25,365 nt of DNA from Lachnospiraceae bacterium (lineage in GTDB: Bacteria; Bacillota_A; Clostridia; Lachnospirales; Lachnospiraceae). The stretch lies in contig JAIKXO010000197.1 in assembly GCA_024684065.1 (NCBI GenBank), forward strand, positions 1 to 25,365, written 5' to 3'. Numbering within the stretch: the stretch's first letter is position 1; every line of letters begins with the position of its first letter. Shown one piece after another: positions 1 through 8,155 of this stretch. The position numbers and the translations under genes were made by a program. Under the pieces are notes generated by a model that ran no database searches, had not been told where the DNA came from, and was given only the letters and a program-made list of their open reading frames with translations.

Positions 1-218
1 GCAAGCCCCTGAGTTGCCTTTCTGACGGTATAGGTGTTCATCCTGTTGGTCCCGGCACCGATCACGCCCCTTAAGCCGCCTGTACCAAACTCAAGCTCTT
101 TGTAGAAGCGTTCTTCGATCTCCTTATCGTTTCCTTTTAAGGAGCGGAGCTCTTCTTTGGTCGTTTCGTCAAAGTAGGGATCACTAAGCCAATAGTTGTA
201 CTGTTCCAAATAACCCAT
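1..218 (-). CDS. Phospho-sugar mutase (phosphoglucomutase/phosphomannomutase family), N-terminal part only
   Basis: Interconverts hexose-1-phosphate and hexose-6-phosphate in the cytoplasm, feeding sugar-nucleotide synthesis. Reading the minus strand from the ATG at 218-216 gives MGYLEQYNYWLSDPYF and then a stretch with FGTGGLRGVIGAGTNRMN and YTVRKATQG. This is the characteristic N-terminal signature of the bacterial alpha-phosphoglucomutase/phosphomannomutase family. About 72 codons are present and the gene runs off the left edge, so the catalytic serine loop is not visible. A strong AAGGAGG lies 9-10 bases upstream of the ATG. It follows the glycosyltransferase gene by only 54 bp on the same strand, which fits a polysaccharide-precursor role, although this enzyme is also a housekeeping gene. 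PgcA-like is the closest named type. Confidence 0.85.
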   Translation of the reverse strand, partial: MGYLEQYNYWLSDPYFDETTKEELRSLKGNDKEIEERFYKELEFGTGGLRGVIGAGTNRMNTYTVRKATQGL

Positions 219-272
219 AAAAATATCCTCCTTGTAAACGATTTATAGTTTATGAATATTTACAAAACCCTT

Positions 273-2318
273 CTAGTCAAGCATCCCTTTCGGAGAGCCC
301 TTTAATACAAAGTTGCTGTAGTCAAGCGAAAAGTTCGGATTGAAATAAGGATCTCCTTTTTCAAGGACCTTTTTCCATTTCTTCTTAAAGTACTCACATT
401 CCCTGTTATATCTTTCCGCATTTGCCAGCGCTTTATCATCCGAACCCGTAACGTCGCTTCCCCTTGAGCGCGATTCATAATGGAAGAGCTCCGCATAAGG
501 GGTAAATACATTAAGAAGCCTTTTTTCTCTGAGCTTTAAGCAGAAGTCAACGTCGTTCAAGGCTACGGCAAGATCCTCGTTAAGCCCGCCGACTTCTTCA
601 TAAAGGGCTCGCTTTGTCATGAGACATGCTCCGGTAACTGCGGAAACATTCTGGGCATAACACAGACGCCCCATATACCCGAGATTATCCTTGGGAAGCC
701 TGTAATGGGAATGCCCCGCAGTTCTGTGGGCTCCAAGGCCTAAGACAATGCCCGCATGCTGGATGGAATAGTCCTCGTAATAAAGCATGCAGCCAACTGC
801 GCCCACATCCTCTCTCTGGGCATACATTAAAAGCTCTTCGAGCCAGTTTCTCGTTACGATCTCTGTGTCATTGTTCAGAAGCACCAAGTACTTGCCGGAG
901 GCTTCATGCTCTCCGAGATTGTTTATCCTGGAATAATTGAATTCTCCCTCATAATAAACCACTTTTACGTTGGGGAGCTTCTTAAGGTTTGTGTAATAAT
1001 CGAATAATTCCGGATCTTTGCTGTTGTTCTCGACTATGATAAGCTCATAATTTTCATAGGAAGTCTTTTCGAGTATCGAGTCAATGCATCTTTTAAGATC
1101 CGTCAGATGATCCCTGTTAGGTATGATTATTGAAACAAGAGGTTTTTCTAAAAGCCTGTACCTTATCCGGAAGATAGTCTGAAAAGCTCTGGAGCTTTCT
1201 ATCCTGAAATCCCTGAAGCCGCATGATTTAAGGTGAGCGGCTACGGCTCTTTTGGCCGAATCTATCGCGTAGGTCTTGGCGTTTATATCGCTTGCAACGC
1301 TCCCTGCGTGGCTTCTCCAGTAGTATAAGATCTTTGGGACATGAACGATGTTTTTCGCTTTTGCGGTAAGTCTTAAGATCATATCGTGATCCTGACTGCC
1401 GTCATACTGGCTTCTGAAAAGACCGGCTTCCCCTATGAGATCCTTCGAAAAGACCGAAAAATGACAGATATAATTATTCGCCCTTAAGTTATCGATGGCA
1501 AAATCCGGTTTAAAATGAAGGGTCACCATGTTATCGATGGCGGCAAACTTTACAGCGTTTGACCTTTTTTCTCCTCCGTCCTTAAAGGTGGCTTCATCAC
1601 AGTATATATAGTCCGCATCCTTTTCGCATATGACCTTCATATATTCAAACAAAGCACAGGGATGAAGGATGTCGTCGTGGTCAAAAAGCCCTATGTAATC
1701 ACCGGTCGCCATCTTACGGCATTCATTGGTGTTGCCCGAGATCCCTTCATTCTTCTCAAGCTTTTTATACCTGATCCGCTTGTCTTTTCCGGCATACTCA
1801 AGGCAGATATCCCCTACGTAAGAATGATCGCTGTCCGAACCGTCTGCCAGGCAGAGCTCGAAATTACCATAGGTCTGATCAAGGACCGAATCTATCATTT
1901 CACGCAGATAATGCTCGGAAGTGTTGTAAAGCGGCACTAAAATGCTGAATTTTATATCCCTTCCGAAATTATACCCGCTCTGCTCCTTGCGTTCCTGTTC
2001 AGAAGGCATGCTGAGGGTTCCGTAGCTCTTATAGGCCTTTCTCTCTATCTGCTTGCTTTTTATCTTTGCAAGGATGTTTTTCAGGGTTCCATAGCTCTTT
2101 ATTCGGGTAAACAGATTTTTTGTGTGGCTCCATAACAGCCTTGCCGGATAGGTGGCTTTCCAGAGCTTGCTTTTTCTTACTTTATCAAGCTTATAGTTCA
2201 GGTCGGCGTTTAATGCCTCGAGACTTACTATTTTTTCAGTGAGCTCCTCATTCTTTTTAAGCTCCTGCTCATACATCCCCTTGTAGTATTCTGTCAGCTG
2301 CGACTGCGATTCTTCCAT
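273..2318 (-). CDS. Tandem two-domain family 2 glycosyltransferase
   Basis: Probably a cytoplasmic, membrane-associated enzyme that adds sugars to a growing surface glycan. The 681 residues begin with a charged coiled coil (about 1-60). A first GT-A domain follows, starting FSILVPLYNTSEHYLREMID, with a DHDD metal-binding motif, the acceptor-side motif SQDHDMILRL and a YYWRSHAGSVA segment. A second GT-A domain starts at PLVSIIIPNRD, with ENNSKD, LNNDTEI, the cluster VTGACLMTKRA and NDVDFCLKL. This tandem arrangement is typical of polyrhamnose and O-antigen-type polymerising transferases. The ATG at 2318 has AAGGAAAG just upstream and is preferred over an internal Met at residue 15. It overlaps the end of the upstream glycosyltransferase by 50 bp, so the two are translationally linked. 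Donor and acceptor sugars cannot be told from sequence. Confidence 0.9.
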   Translation of the reverse strand: MEESQSQLTEYYKGMYEQELKKNEELTEKIVSLEALNADLNYKLDKVRKSKLWKATYPARLLWSHTKNLFTRIKSYGTLKNILAKIKSKQIERKAYKSYGTLSMPSEQERKEQSGYNFGRDIKFSILVPLYNTSEHYLREMIDSVLDQTYGNFELCLADGSDSDHSYVGDICLEYAGKDKRIRYKKLEKNEGISGNTNECRKMATGDYIGLFDHDDILHPCALFEYMKVICEKDADYIYCDEATFKDGGEKRSNAVKFAAIDNMVTLHFKPDFAIDNLRANNYICHFSVFSKDLIGEAGLFRSQYDGSQDHDMILRLTAKAKNIVHVPKILYYWRSHAGSVASDINAKTYAIDSAKRAVAAHLKSCGFRDFRIESSRAFQTIFRIRYRLLEKPLVSIIIPNRDHLTDLKRCIDSILEKTSYENYELIIVENNSKDPELFDYYTNLKKLPNVKVVYYEGEFNYSRINNLGEHEASGKYLVLLNNDTEIVTRNWLEELLMYAQREDVGAVGCMLYYEDYSIQHAGIVLGLGAHRTAGHSHYRLPKDNLGYMGRLCYAQNVSAVTGACLMTKRALYEEVGGLNEDLAVALNDVDFCLKLREKRLLNVFTPYAELFHYESRSRGSDVTGSDDKALANAERYNRECEYFKKKWKKVLEKGDPYFNPNFSLDYSNFVLKGSPKGMLD

Positions 2319-4266
2319 GTTTCTTTCCTTTTTTTCTGAGAAGGAGTAAGGCCTGATAATTCTCCTTTTTATTTAAGAGGGCTGCCGGAAATTTACAGAC
2401 AAATCCGGCAAGGTCCGCATTTTTTGCTTTTTTATGTACTTTTTTAACGTCGGTTCTGTATTTCGGGAGAAGCTCTGCTTCGAAGCCGGTATCATCATGA
2501 TCCGAAATAAGGATCAGGAGCCTCTCAAAGCAGGAGTTATCACGGGCATCATTTATCAGCCAGCCGTCTATCAGATATTTATCGCCGTTTGTTCCGGTCA
2601 TTCCCCTTTCGAAGGCGACATTATCAATGCTGAATTTAATATGCCTGAAGGGCTTTTTTAACTTAAGGGCTTTATTTCTGTAGCGTTTGACCTCGTAAGG
2701 CTTAAGCTCTCTTATCTCACTTTGAACGAAGCGCCTCTCATAGTCAGGCATCACATTTATCCTGTAATCCAGTGTGTCTGAAATAAGCTTTCTGCTGTAA
2801 TATGGATCCCCATCCCGTTTCAGCCATTCGTTTGACCTGTATAACAGTTCTCTTTCCGTCGCAAGTCTTTCGAAACGCTCATCGTTCTGATCGTCCCGTC
2901 CCCGCATCAGGGATTCATGATGATACATTACGGTTTCGTTGATAAGGATATTCCGGTAGCCCTTTTTAAGGCATTTAAGACAAAGATCCACATCATTATA
3001 ACTGACTTTCATTTTAACATTAAAACCACCGATATTAAAGTATTTTTCTTTCCGCATCATCAGGCATGCTCCCGTAACAGCGAGAACATTTCTGTTAAAA
3101 CGATTGACGCCAAAGTAAAAAACTTCTTTATCATCATGTCCGGAGAGCTTGTGGCTCGGACCGCAGTCGAGGTCTGTGATCCCGACGTGCTGCAAAAGCG
3201 TTGAATCCGGATAATAAAGCTTGCAGCCGACAGCACCTGCGTCAGGCATTGCTGCATATCGGCAAAGCTTTTCAATAGAGAACTCGTCCTTAAGCTCTAT
3301 GTCATTGTTCAGGAAAAGCAGAAAATCATGCCTGGCCATCCTGGCACCGAGATCGCACATGAACGAGAAATTGAAATCCATCGGTTCGTAAATATATTTT
3401 ATCGAAAAGCCGGTATTGTCCCTGCCGGGGACTTCGAACCGGGAACGTATGTTATCTATAACAGATGTTATCTTAAGTTTTTCATCCAAAGAACTCCCAT
3501 TATCAACTATGATCACCTCAAGCAACAATTTATTAAAATTAGATTTAATAATAATGCTATTAAGGCATTGGGACAGTATTTCGCTATGGTCTTTGGTGGG
3601 AATGATGACGGTAACGGAAAATCGTTCATAGTCAGCAGCATAAGACGCTTCCTTATGGATGATATTTCTTATCCGTGTCGAGGAGAAGGAACCATGCTCC
3701 TTTACATATTCGCTGTATACATCTTCGTCATCGGAATAATCGGAGGGGACATGGCAGGCTATCTCGCTTATATGTGAGATATTTATCCGGGACGTTACAA
3801 GATGAAAAAGGAATTCGTAAAGACTGTTGTCACGCCTGAAATGCTTAAGGATTTTTTCATCCTCGAAAAAATCCTTATTTATCGCAAAGATTTCCTCTAT
3901 ATAGCAAACGCTCATGAAGGTATCAAATGACCATTCCGGTTTAAAAAACGGAGTATGGCGTTTTCCCGCTGTGAGATAATCGTGGTCAAAGTATACGAGA
4001 TCGTCTTCTCTGTTTTGAAGTGTATCGGAAACGAGACCCCACTCAACCGTGCAGTCTTCTTTTATAAATACATAATAATTTTGAAGAGGAAAAACAGATA
4101 ATCCTTCGAAACGATCGCTGAGTTCGGGATCCTTTTTTGGGGGATTTTTTTTATCTCCAGTATGGCGGGACTCCATATTCTGTATATAGTACTGATACGG
4201 ATCTGTCTGCTTTAAAAGCTCGGCCCTGTATTCTTTTCTGAATTTTCTCTTTTTAAATATGGTCAT
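2269..4266 (-). CDS. Family 2 glycosyltransferase with incomplete N-terminal GT domain and C-terminal accessory domain
   Basis: A 665-residue glycosyltransferase, probably acting on the same polysaccharide as its neighbour. Residues about 60-150 carry only the later half of a GT-A-like domain (VYFDHDYLTAG followed by FKPEWSFDTFMSVCYIEE), so the first domain looks degenerate. A complete GT2 domain follows: FSVTVIIPTKDHSEILSQC, VDNGSS, LFLNNDIEL, VTGACLMMRKEKYF and YNDVDLCLKCL. The last 130 or so residues form a separate domain (NGDKYLIDGWLIND) of unassigned function. The start is the ATG at 4266. No clear Shine-Dalgarno is visible before it, but the N-terminal KQTDPYQYYIQNME resembles the N-termini of related enzymes. 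It lies downstream of the methyltransferase gene with a 183-bp gap. Confidence 0.85.
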   Translation of the reverse strand: MTIFKKRKFRKEYRAELLKQTDPYQYYIQNMESRHTGDKKNPPKKDPELSDRFEGLSVFPLQNYYVFIKEDCTVEWGLVSDTLQNREDDLVYFDHDYLTAGKRHTPFFKPEWSFDTFMSVCYIEEIFAINKDFFEDEKILKHFRRDNSLYEFLFHLVTSRINISHISEIACHVPSDYSDDEDVYSEYVKEHGSFSSTRIRNIIHKEASYAADYERFSVTVIIPTKDHSEILSQCLNSIIIKSNFNKLLLEVIIVDNGSSLDEKLKITSVIDNIRSRFEVPGRDNTGFSIKYIYEPMDFNFSFMCDLGARMARHDFLLFLNNDIELKDEFSIEKLCRYAAMPDAGAVGCKLYYPDSTLLQHVGITDLDCGPSHKLSGHDDKEVFYFGVNRFNRNVLAVTGACLMMRKEKYFNIGGFNVKMKVSYNDVDLCLKCLKKGYRNILINETVMYHHESLMRGRDDQNDERFERLATERELLYRSNEWLKRDGDPYYSRKLISDTLDYRINVMPDYERRFVQSEIRELKPYEVKRYRNKALKLKKPFRHIKFSIDNVAFERGMTGTNGDKYLIDGWLINDARDNSCFERLLILISDHDDTGFEAELLPKYRTDVKKVHKKAKNADLAGFVCKFPAALLNKKENYQALLLLRKKGKKHGRIAVAADRILQGDV

Positions 4267-4449
4267 ATCGATAATATAATGATGTCAGGGCAAAAGCCCG
4301 GTTTTTCTGATCATAATGTCCGCTTATGGCTCTTAAACAGGCTGTATGCGCCATGTTCCTGACAGCATGTGATTCATTTAATAAGATTTCCGGTAATGAT
4401 CCGGACGATTTGGAGAATCAGCCGTAACACCTGCAGGCGTAATGAAAGC

Positions 4450-6762
4450 TCAGCTGTTCTTAAAGAGCTTACTGACAGCGGAAAGCTTCAAACGGAGCCC
4501 TCCGGAATCTTTGGAAGCCGCCAAAGCGGCCTCTCTCTGCCTGACGGATTCCATAAAGGAGTACATATCGCCTGTAGCGGATGAAGATAATTCTTCAACT
4601 CTATAGCGAATGCTTACAGTTTTGACTTCTCCGGAAAGATCAAGAAGCAGGAGCTGGGGATCGTCCGTCCCGAAAAACCAGGTTTTGTCTGAGAGCGCAT
4701 CTCCGTTGGAAGAAATGGTAAAATTACAGCTTTCTTCACCTCCGGCTATGTTTAGCGAGATCAGAGATACGAAGCATGGAAATTCCGCAGGGTCGATCCT
4801 TAAACCTTTTACGTCAGGCCCAAGTTCAATATTTAAGGATATGGACTTATCCTTATCACTGTATTCTCCCAATACATTGATATAATTTGAAGGCTGAAAT
4901 CCCTCAGGCCCACCGGGACTGTAATAGACCTGGGGATTTTTCAGGTTGGACTTTGACATTCTGTCACCAACAAGATCCTTAAGATCTATCGTGGAAACCG
5001 GCATTATTTCGTGCAGGAGCTCAAAGGAGGTGGTTCCTTTCTTCAGATAAAGCTGGAAGCTCTGTTCCATTTCAGGGAAGATACGATCTCGTTCCGCTCC
5101 TGAAATGCCGAACTTTTCATAGATATCAATGTTACATTTATGCAGATAATCAGAGAATCCGCCGTTCTCCCTTCCTTTTTGATAGTAAAACAGGGCTCTG
5201 TATATTATAAAGGAAACGGGCACTGTTATATTAAAAGTCCACTCGTAATCCAAAACGTTCAGATATCCGTGGCTTATTCCGGAATTCCCGGAGGCTGCTT
5301 CAGGGCTTAATATATTCTTATCATCGGGGTTGAAGAGGATGTTTGAGAATATAAGGTCTATATTTGAAGGAAACATGGCCTTATCGGAGCCTGAATAAAT
5401 ATCAGAAAAGATGCTGATAAACTCTTTGCTTTTATCAAAGTCGGAAGTCGCTAAAGAGCGCAGGATCTCACAATATCTGCTGATCACGGAAAGCATTTCA
5501 GGATAATTTCCCAAAGCCTCCAGAGAATCCAGATATTCCTCCAGGGTCGTTCCGGTTATATACTGGAATTCAGCGCATCCGCTCTTCAACTCGCATACAT
5601 TGGGGCTAAGCGGGCTGTCCTTATATAGCCTGTCAAGTTCTCTGTATATATTGTAAAGATTTTCTATATGCTGTTTTGAACCCTCTGAAATAGAAAGCTT
5701 CTTTACGCCTCTATTTGGCTGAGAAATAGCCGGTTCTTCGTAGATGACAGTAGCGATCCTGTGGAGAGAGTTCCTTTCATCAGAAAATTTCGCATATATC
5801 GGACGGTCTGAACTAAATACATCTTCTTCATTGTCTGCAGATAAAGAGGCTTTGGTTGCGGTTACAAGGAAGGAATTGGAGAATTCGGCAAATAATCCGT
5901 CATTTATAAGTTCGTCGAATACCTTTCCCTCGTCAAAGACAACTAATCTGTCCATATCAAAATTATTCAGATTTCTGTTAAGTTCATGGATCTCAGGAAG
6001 CCTGTGATCGGAAAAGACAACATGAGGAAGCTTATAGTCCGGATAAGGATAATAGAAGAAAGGTTTAAGGGAAGCGCTTTCAATAAGCTTCTTAAGCCCT
6101 TGTCTGGAGAAGGTTTTAGCATCCTTAAAAGTATGGTATCCTTCTATTCCCTCAAAAAAGCTGTCTGAATGATCCTCCTTACAGCCGGCAAAGTATTTCA
6201 GACCGTATTTGTTTTCGATGGCGATAACAAGGCATCCGTTATCGGAAAGATGTGAAGCCGCACGGCTGAGCATTTCACGGAAAGGGTCCGGGCTGCCTAC
6301 ATAGCTCTGGGCATATTCCAATACTCCTATAAGGGTGATGACATCATATTTATCGGAAAGTTCAGGCTCAATGTCACAGAAATTTCCGACAATTATCTCG
6401 ATGTTGCAAAGATCGCGATGTCTCCAGGCGTTTACGAGGCTTCTCTTTTTACTCAGGTCTATACAGGTAACGCTGCCCGCGGCTCTTGAGAGGGCGCCTG
6501 TTACCGCTCCGCAGCCCGCTCCTATCTCAAGAACCTTCATGCTTTTATCAACGGGAAGAAAGCTTACGATATTTTCCCTGGCATGGCTTAAATGATACAT
6601 GACAGACCAGAGACGGGAACCGAGAATTATGCCGTCATATTCATCTTCCTTATATTTTTTTACATAATCCAGGAGGATATCCTCATGAACGCCTTCGGAA
6701 TAATGATCTTCTCCGTCATAATATTTTAAATTAAGTACTACATTGCCTACTTTTTCTATCAT
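4450..6762 (-). CDS. Bifunctional-looking SAM methyltransferase plus kinase-like protein (WbdD-like)
   Basis: A 770-residue protein. Residues about 45-200 are a class I methyltransferase: motif I VLEIGAGCGAVTG at 77-89, an acidic IDLS at the end of strand 2, and a post-I region NFCDIEPELSDKYDVITLIG. Residues about 320-530 resemble a small-molecule kinase fold: K325 in IYAKFSDERN, a hinge-like FQYITGTTLEEYL, D469-x4-N474 (NIDLIFSNILF) and a metal-binding-type D505 in VLDYEWTF. The remainder is a beta-rich domain (about 600-720) and a basic amphipathic tail ending RLKLSAVSKLFKNS. This order matches WbdD-type enzymes that cap O-polysaccharide chains by phosphorylation and methylation, but the kinase assignment is an inference from motif spacing. 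It sits beside two glycosyltransferases. Alternative: a methyltransferase with a non-catalytic kinase-like scaffold. Confidence 0.75.
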   Translation of the reverse strand: MIEKVGNVVLNLKYYDGEDHYSEGVHEDILLDYVKKYKEDEYDGIILGSRLWSVMYHLSHARENIVSFLPVDKSMKVLEIGAGCGAVTGALSRAAGSVTCIDLSKKRSLVNAWRHRDLCNIEIIVGNFCDIEPELSDKYDVITLIGVLEYAQSYVGSPDPFREMLSRAASHLSDNGCLVIAIENKYGLKYFAGCKEDHSDSFFEGIEGYHTFKDAKTFSRQGLKKLIESASLKPFFYYPYPDYKLPHVVFSDHRLPEIHELNRNLNNFDMDRLVVFDEGKVFDELINDGLFAEFSNSFLVTATKASLSADNEEDVFSSDRPIYAKFSDERNSLHRIATVIYEEPAISQPNRGVKKLSISEGSKQHIENLYNIYRELDRLYKDSPLSPNVCELKSGCAEFQYITGTTLEEYLDSLEALGNYPEMLSVISRYCEILRSLATSDFDKSKEFISIFSDIYSGSDKAMFPSNIDLIFSNILFNPDDKNILSPEAASGNSGISHGYLNVLDYEWTFNITVPVSFIIYRALFYYQKGRENGGFSDYLHKCNIDIYEKFGISGAERDRIFPEMEQSFQLYLKKGTTSFELLHEIMPVSTIDLKDLVGDRMSKSNLKNPQVYYSPGGPEGFQPSNYINVLGEYSDKDKSISLNIELGPDVKGLRIDPAEFPCFVSLISLNIAGGEESCNFTISSNGDALSDKTWFFGTDDPQLLLLDLSGEVKTVSIRYRVEELSSSATGDMYSFMESVRQREAALAASKDSGGLRLKLSAVSKLFKNS

Positions 6763-6836
6763 ATCAACTATTATTCAAAATATTATAAGACTGCCGGCAG
6801 CCTTAGCCGGCGAACGGTATTGGAACTATGCTTCTA

Positions 6837-6865
6837 ACCATAACATATAAGCGCCTTTTTTTCAA
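6837..6865 (-). promoter_or_regulatory. Candidate sigma-70-type promoter for the methyltransferase gene
   Basis: On the minus strand, TTGAAA (6865-6860) and TATGGT (6842-6837) are separated by exactly 17 bp, facing the methyltransferase start at 6762. The predicted leader of about 70 nt includes a GCCGGC pair around 6793-6811 that could form a small hairpin. The match is reasonable but based on hexamers only. Confidence 0.45.
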
Positions 6866-6908
6866 ATTTGACATTATGAATGCATTCCAGGTGTTTTCAG
6901 ATTATTTT

Positions 6909-6987
6909 CCGGATTTTTACCGGATAGACATGAAAAACGACCGGATACGCACAACCACTGCCATAATAAATCAGGCAATCGTATAAT
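6909..6987 (+). promoter_or_regulatory. Promoter A with tandem ACCGRATANNCA operator, upstream of the first leader-peptide gene
   Basis: Two direct repeats, ACCGGATAGACA (6919-6930) and ACCGGATACGCA (6940-6951), start exactly 21 bp apart. A further partial CCGGAT at 6909 is 11 bp ahead of the CCGGAT in the first. CTGCCA (6958-6963) and a perfect TATAAT (6982-6987) follow with an 18-bp spacer, and the -10 starts 42 bp after the second half-site. The same layout is found at 24359-24427, and related ones at 7952 and 9680. The weak -35 with adjacent direct repeats suggests activator dependence. It drives the gene at 7150 after a leader of about 155 nt. Confidence 0.75.
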
Positions 6988-7023
6988 AAGGCAAAGGTAA
7001 AAACTTTAAACGAAATGATCCGC

Positions 7024-7097
7024 CCTGAAAATCAGGCCGGACCGGTGCAAACTAAAGTCTGCACCTAAGCACCCGATCTGCTGCGCAGATCGGTGCA
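7024..7097 (+). promoter_or_regulatory. Structured 5' leader with competing hairpins
   Basis: Between promoter A and the gene at 7150 lie three hairpins: CCTGA/TCAGG (7024-7036), GGTGCA/TGCACC (7044-7065) and GCACC-c-GATCTGC/GCAGATC-GGTGC (7069-7096). Because GGTGCA and its complement occur in both of the last two stems, alternative pairings are possible (7044-7049 with 7069-7073, or 7060-7065 with 7092-7097). No U-tract follows, so it is not an obvious terminator. A role in translation control or RNA stability is speculative. With promoter A this accounts for most of the 387-bp divergent gap 6763-7149. Confidence 0.5.
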
Positions 7098-7149
7098 GTT
7101 CAGAGGTTATGAAAGAGAAACCGTAAGTTAACTAAAGGAGGATAATAAA

Positions 7150-7416
7150 ATGGCGGAAAACAGGATAATGACAGATGAAGCAATGGCACAGGCAACAGGA
7201 GGCGCAGGAGAATTTCCGGGCTATGACATGATGGGGTTCGTGGTGGACAAGCTTTCCACGGAGCATTATGCGAATCATTACAATGTTAAAGGCGATAACG
7301 ATGAAATTTTCATCTGCTACTATCATGGCGATGATTTTCTGGCACCCGGCACAGAGGTTTATATGAACCAGGTTGGCGACGGCTGGGCAATAGAAAAGGT
7401 CGTGCTCATGAAGTAA
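7150..7416 (+). CDS. Double-glycine-leader exported small protein 1
   Basis: An 88-residue precursor. The first 18 residues, MAENRIMTDEAMAQATGG, form a short leader ending in the double glycine expected for C39-peptidase ABC exporters. The remaining 70 residues have no Cys. They look like a small beta domain, with DEIFICYYHGDDFLAPG, then TEVYMNQVGDGWAIEKV near the end. The C-terminal half aligns by eye with the proteins at 7614 and 24498 (pattern PGxxVxx..GxGWxIE). The start has AAAGGAGG 9 bases upstream. The gene is headed by promoter A and a structured leader. The NHLP-type exporter encoded from 9836 is the likely transporter. It may act as bacteriocin, signal or surface protein; no modifying enzyme is nearby. 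Mature function is unknown. Confidence 0.8.
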   Translation: MAENRIMTDEAMAQATGGAGEFPGYDMMGFVVDKLSTEHYANHYNVKGDNDEIFICYYHGDDFLAPGTEVYMNQVGDGWAIEKVVLMK

Positions 7417-7576
7417 GGATTAATTCAGATACTGAAATGTTAGCTGATAAAACTGATTTCGGATGTTTCCTGACACAGGAGATTCGGACATTATAAAATG
7501 CAGGCCGGATATCTTCGGACATATTCGGGAATAGAGAGGAGCTCTCGACTCTGAAGAGGGTATGACAGATGTTTCA

Positions 7577-7593
7577 GGGGCAAAAGCCCCTTT
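7577..7593 (+). promoter_or_regulatory. GC-rich hairpin just before the second leader gene
   Basis: GGGGC AAAA GCCCC (7577-7590) is followed by only three T residues, and lies 8 bases before the AGAGGAGG of the gene at 7614. It could be a weak attenuator between the two leader genes or an RNA-processing signal. It is too weak in U residues to call a terminator. Confidence 0.4.
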
Positions 7594-7613
7594 CAACAGA
7601 GGAGGAAAACGGT

Positions 7614-7898
7614 ATGGCGGAAATAAATATGGAATTAAAGGATGAAGTTATGGCACAGGCTACCGGTGGAACAGCGGATGCAGATCCGTATGGTTTTGTC
7701 TGCGAGGCAACCGTGATATCAGGGCCGGACTCCGTATCAAACGGAGGCGGGACGGATTATTCAGTGGACGCTGACAACGGAAAAGCCTATATAGCGACAT
7801 GGCCCTATGAAGAGATTCTCCATATCGGAGACAGAGTCCAGCTTATTCATAATGAAGACGGGTTCTACAGTCTCGAGCCGATCCCGAACGAGGGATAA
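7614..7898 (+). CDS. Double-glycine-leader exported small protein 2
   Basis: A 94-residue precursor starting at the ATG at 7614, which has AGAGGAGG in place. An upstream in-frame ATG at 7569 has no ribosome site. Leader MAEINMELKDEVMAQATGG (19 residues) is nearly the same as those of the proteins at 7150 and 24498. The predicted 75-residue mature part begins TADADPYGF, has one Cys, a Gly/Ser-rich loop SNGGGTDYS, and ends with IGDRVQLIHNEDGFYSLEPI, a pattern resembling an SH3-like or OB-like strand pair. It is acidic and soluble-looking. It follows gene 7150 after 197 bp, so it may be cotranscribed or use a weak local promoter. Export by the NHLP system is inferred from the leader and location. 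Confidence 0.8.
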   Translation: MAEINMELKDEVMAQATGGTADADPYGFVCEATVISGPDSVSNGGGTDYSVDADNGKAYIATWPYEEILHIGDRVQLIHNEDGFYSLEPIPNEG

Positions 7899-7951
7899 GA
7901 AGATGCGGATGGACAGATCAGGAATTATATAAGGCCTCGTAATAACTCCTT

Positions 7952-8019
7952 ACCGATTAGACATGAAAAACAGCAGAATACGCAAAACCACGCAAAAGTC
8001 CTGCGCTAAGGTATATATT
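7952..8019 (+). promoter_or_regulatory. Promoter B with degenerate tandem operator, upstream of the first Hpt gene
   Basis: Half-sites ACCGATTAGACA (7952-7963) and GCAGAATACGCA (7973-7984) are 21 bp apart, and the spacer sequence CATGAAAAAC is the same as in promoters A and C. An AT-rich TATATT (8014-8019) lies where the -10 is found in the other copies, within 1-3 bp. No convincing -35 is seen. The transcript would have a leader of about 130 nt before the GTG start at 8156. Confidence 0.6.
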
Positions 8020-8155
8020 AATATATTAAGCATTTCAAATGTGCTTTTGTAAACACGACATCATGGATAAACGGTATTAATCTACCGGGATAATGTCATC
8101 AAAGAGATGGACAACCATCTATAAGGATTGGGCGTTTGGGCAGGAGGAAGCATAA

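Noticed and set aside
3328..3777. A 149-codon open frame on the plus strand
   Set aside because: It lies wholly antisense to the conserved GT2 domain of the 2269-4266 gene, has no ribosome site and no recognisable protein pattern.
4288..4306. GGGC-AAAA-GCCC followed by GGTTTTT as a terminator
   Set aside because: The T-run is on the plus strand, where no gene ends; on the minus strand, where the genes lie, the hairpin has no U-tract and sits just before a start codon.
7569..7613. Upstream start for the second cargo gene
   Set aside because: The ATG at 7569 has no ribosome site and its codons run through the GGGGC-AAAA-GCCCC hairpin; the ATG at 7614 has AGAGGAGG and gives a leader aligned with its paralogues.
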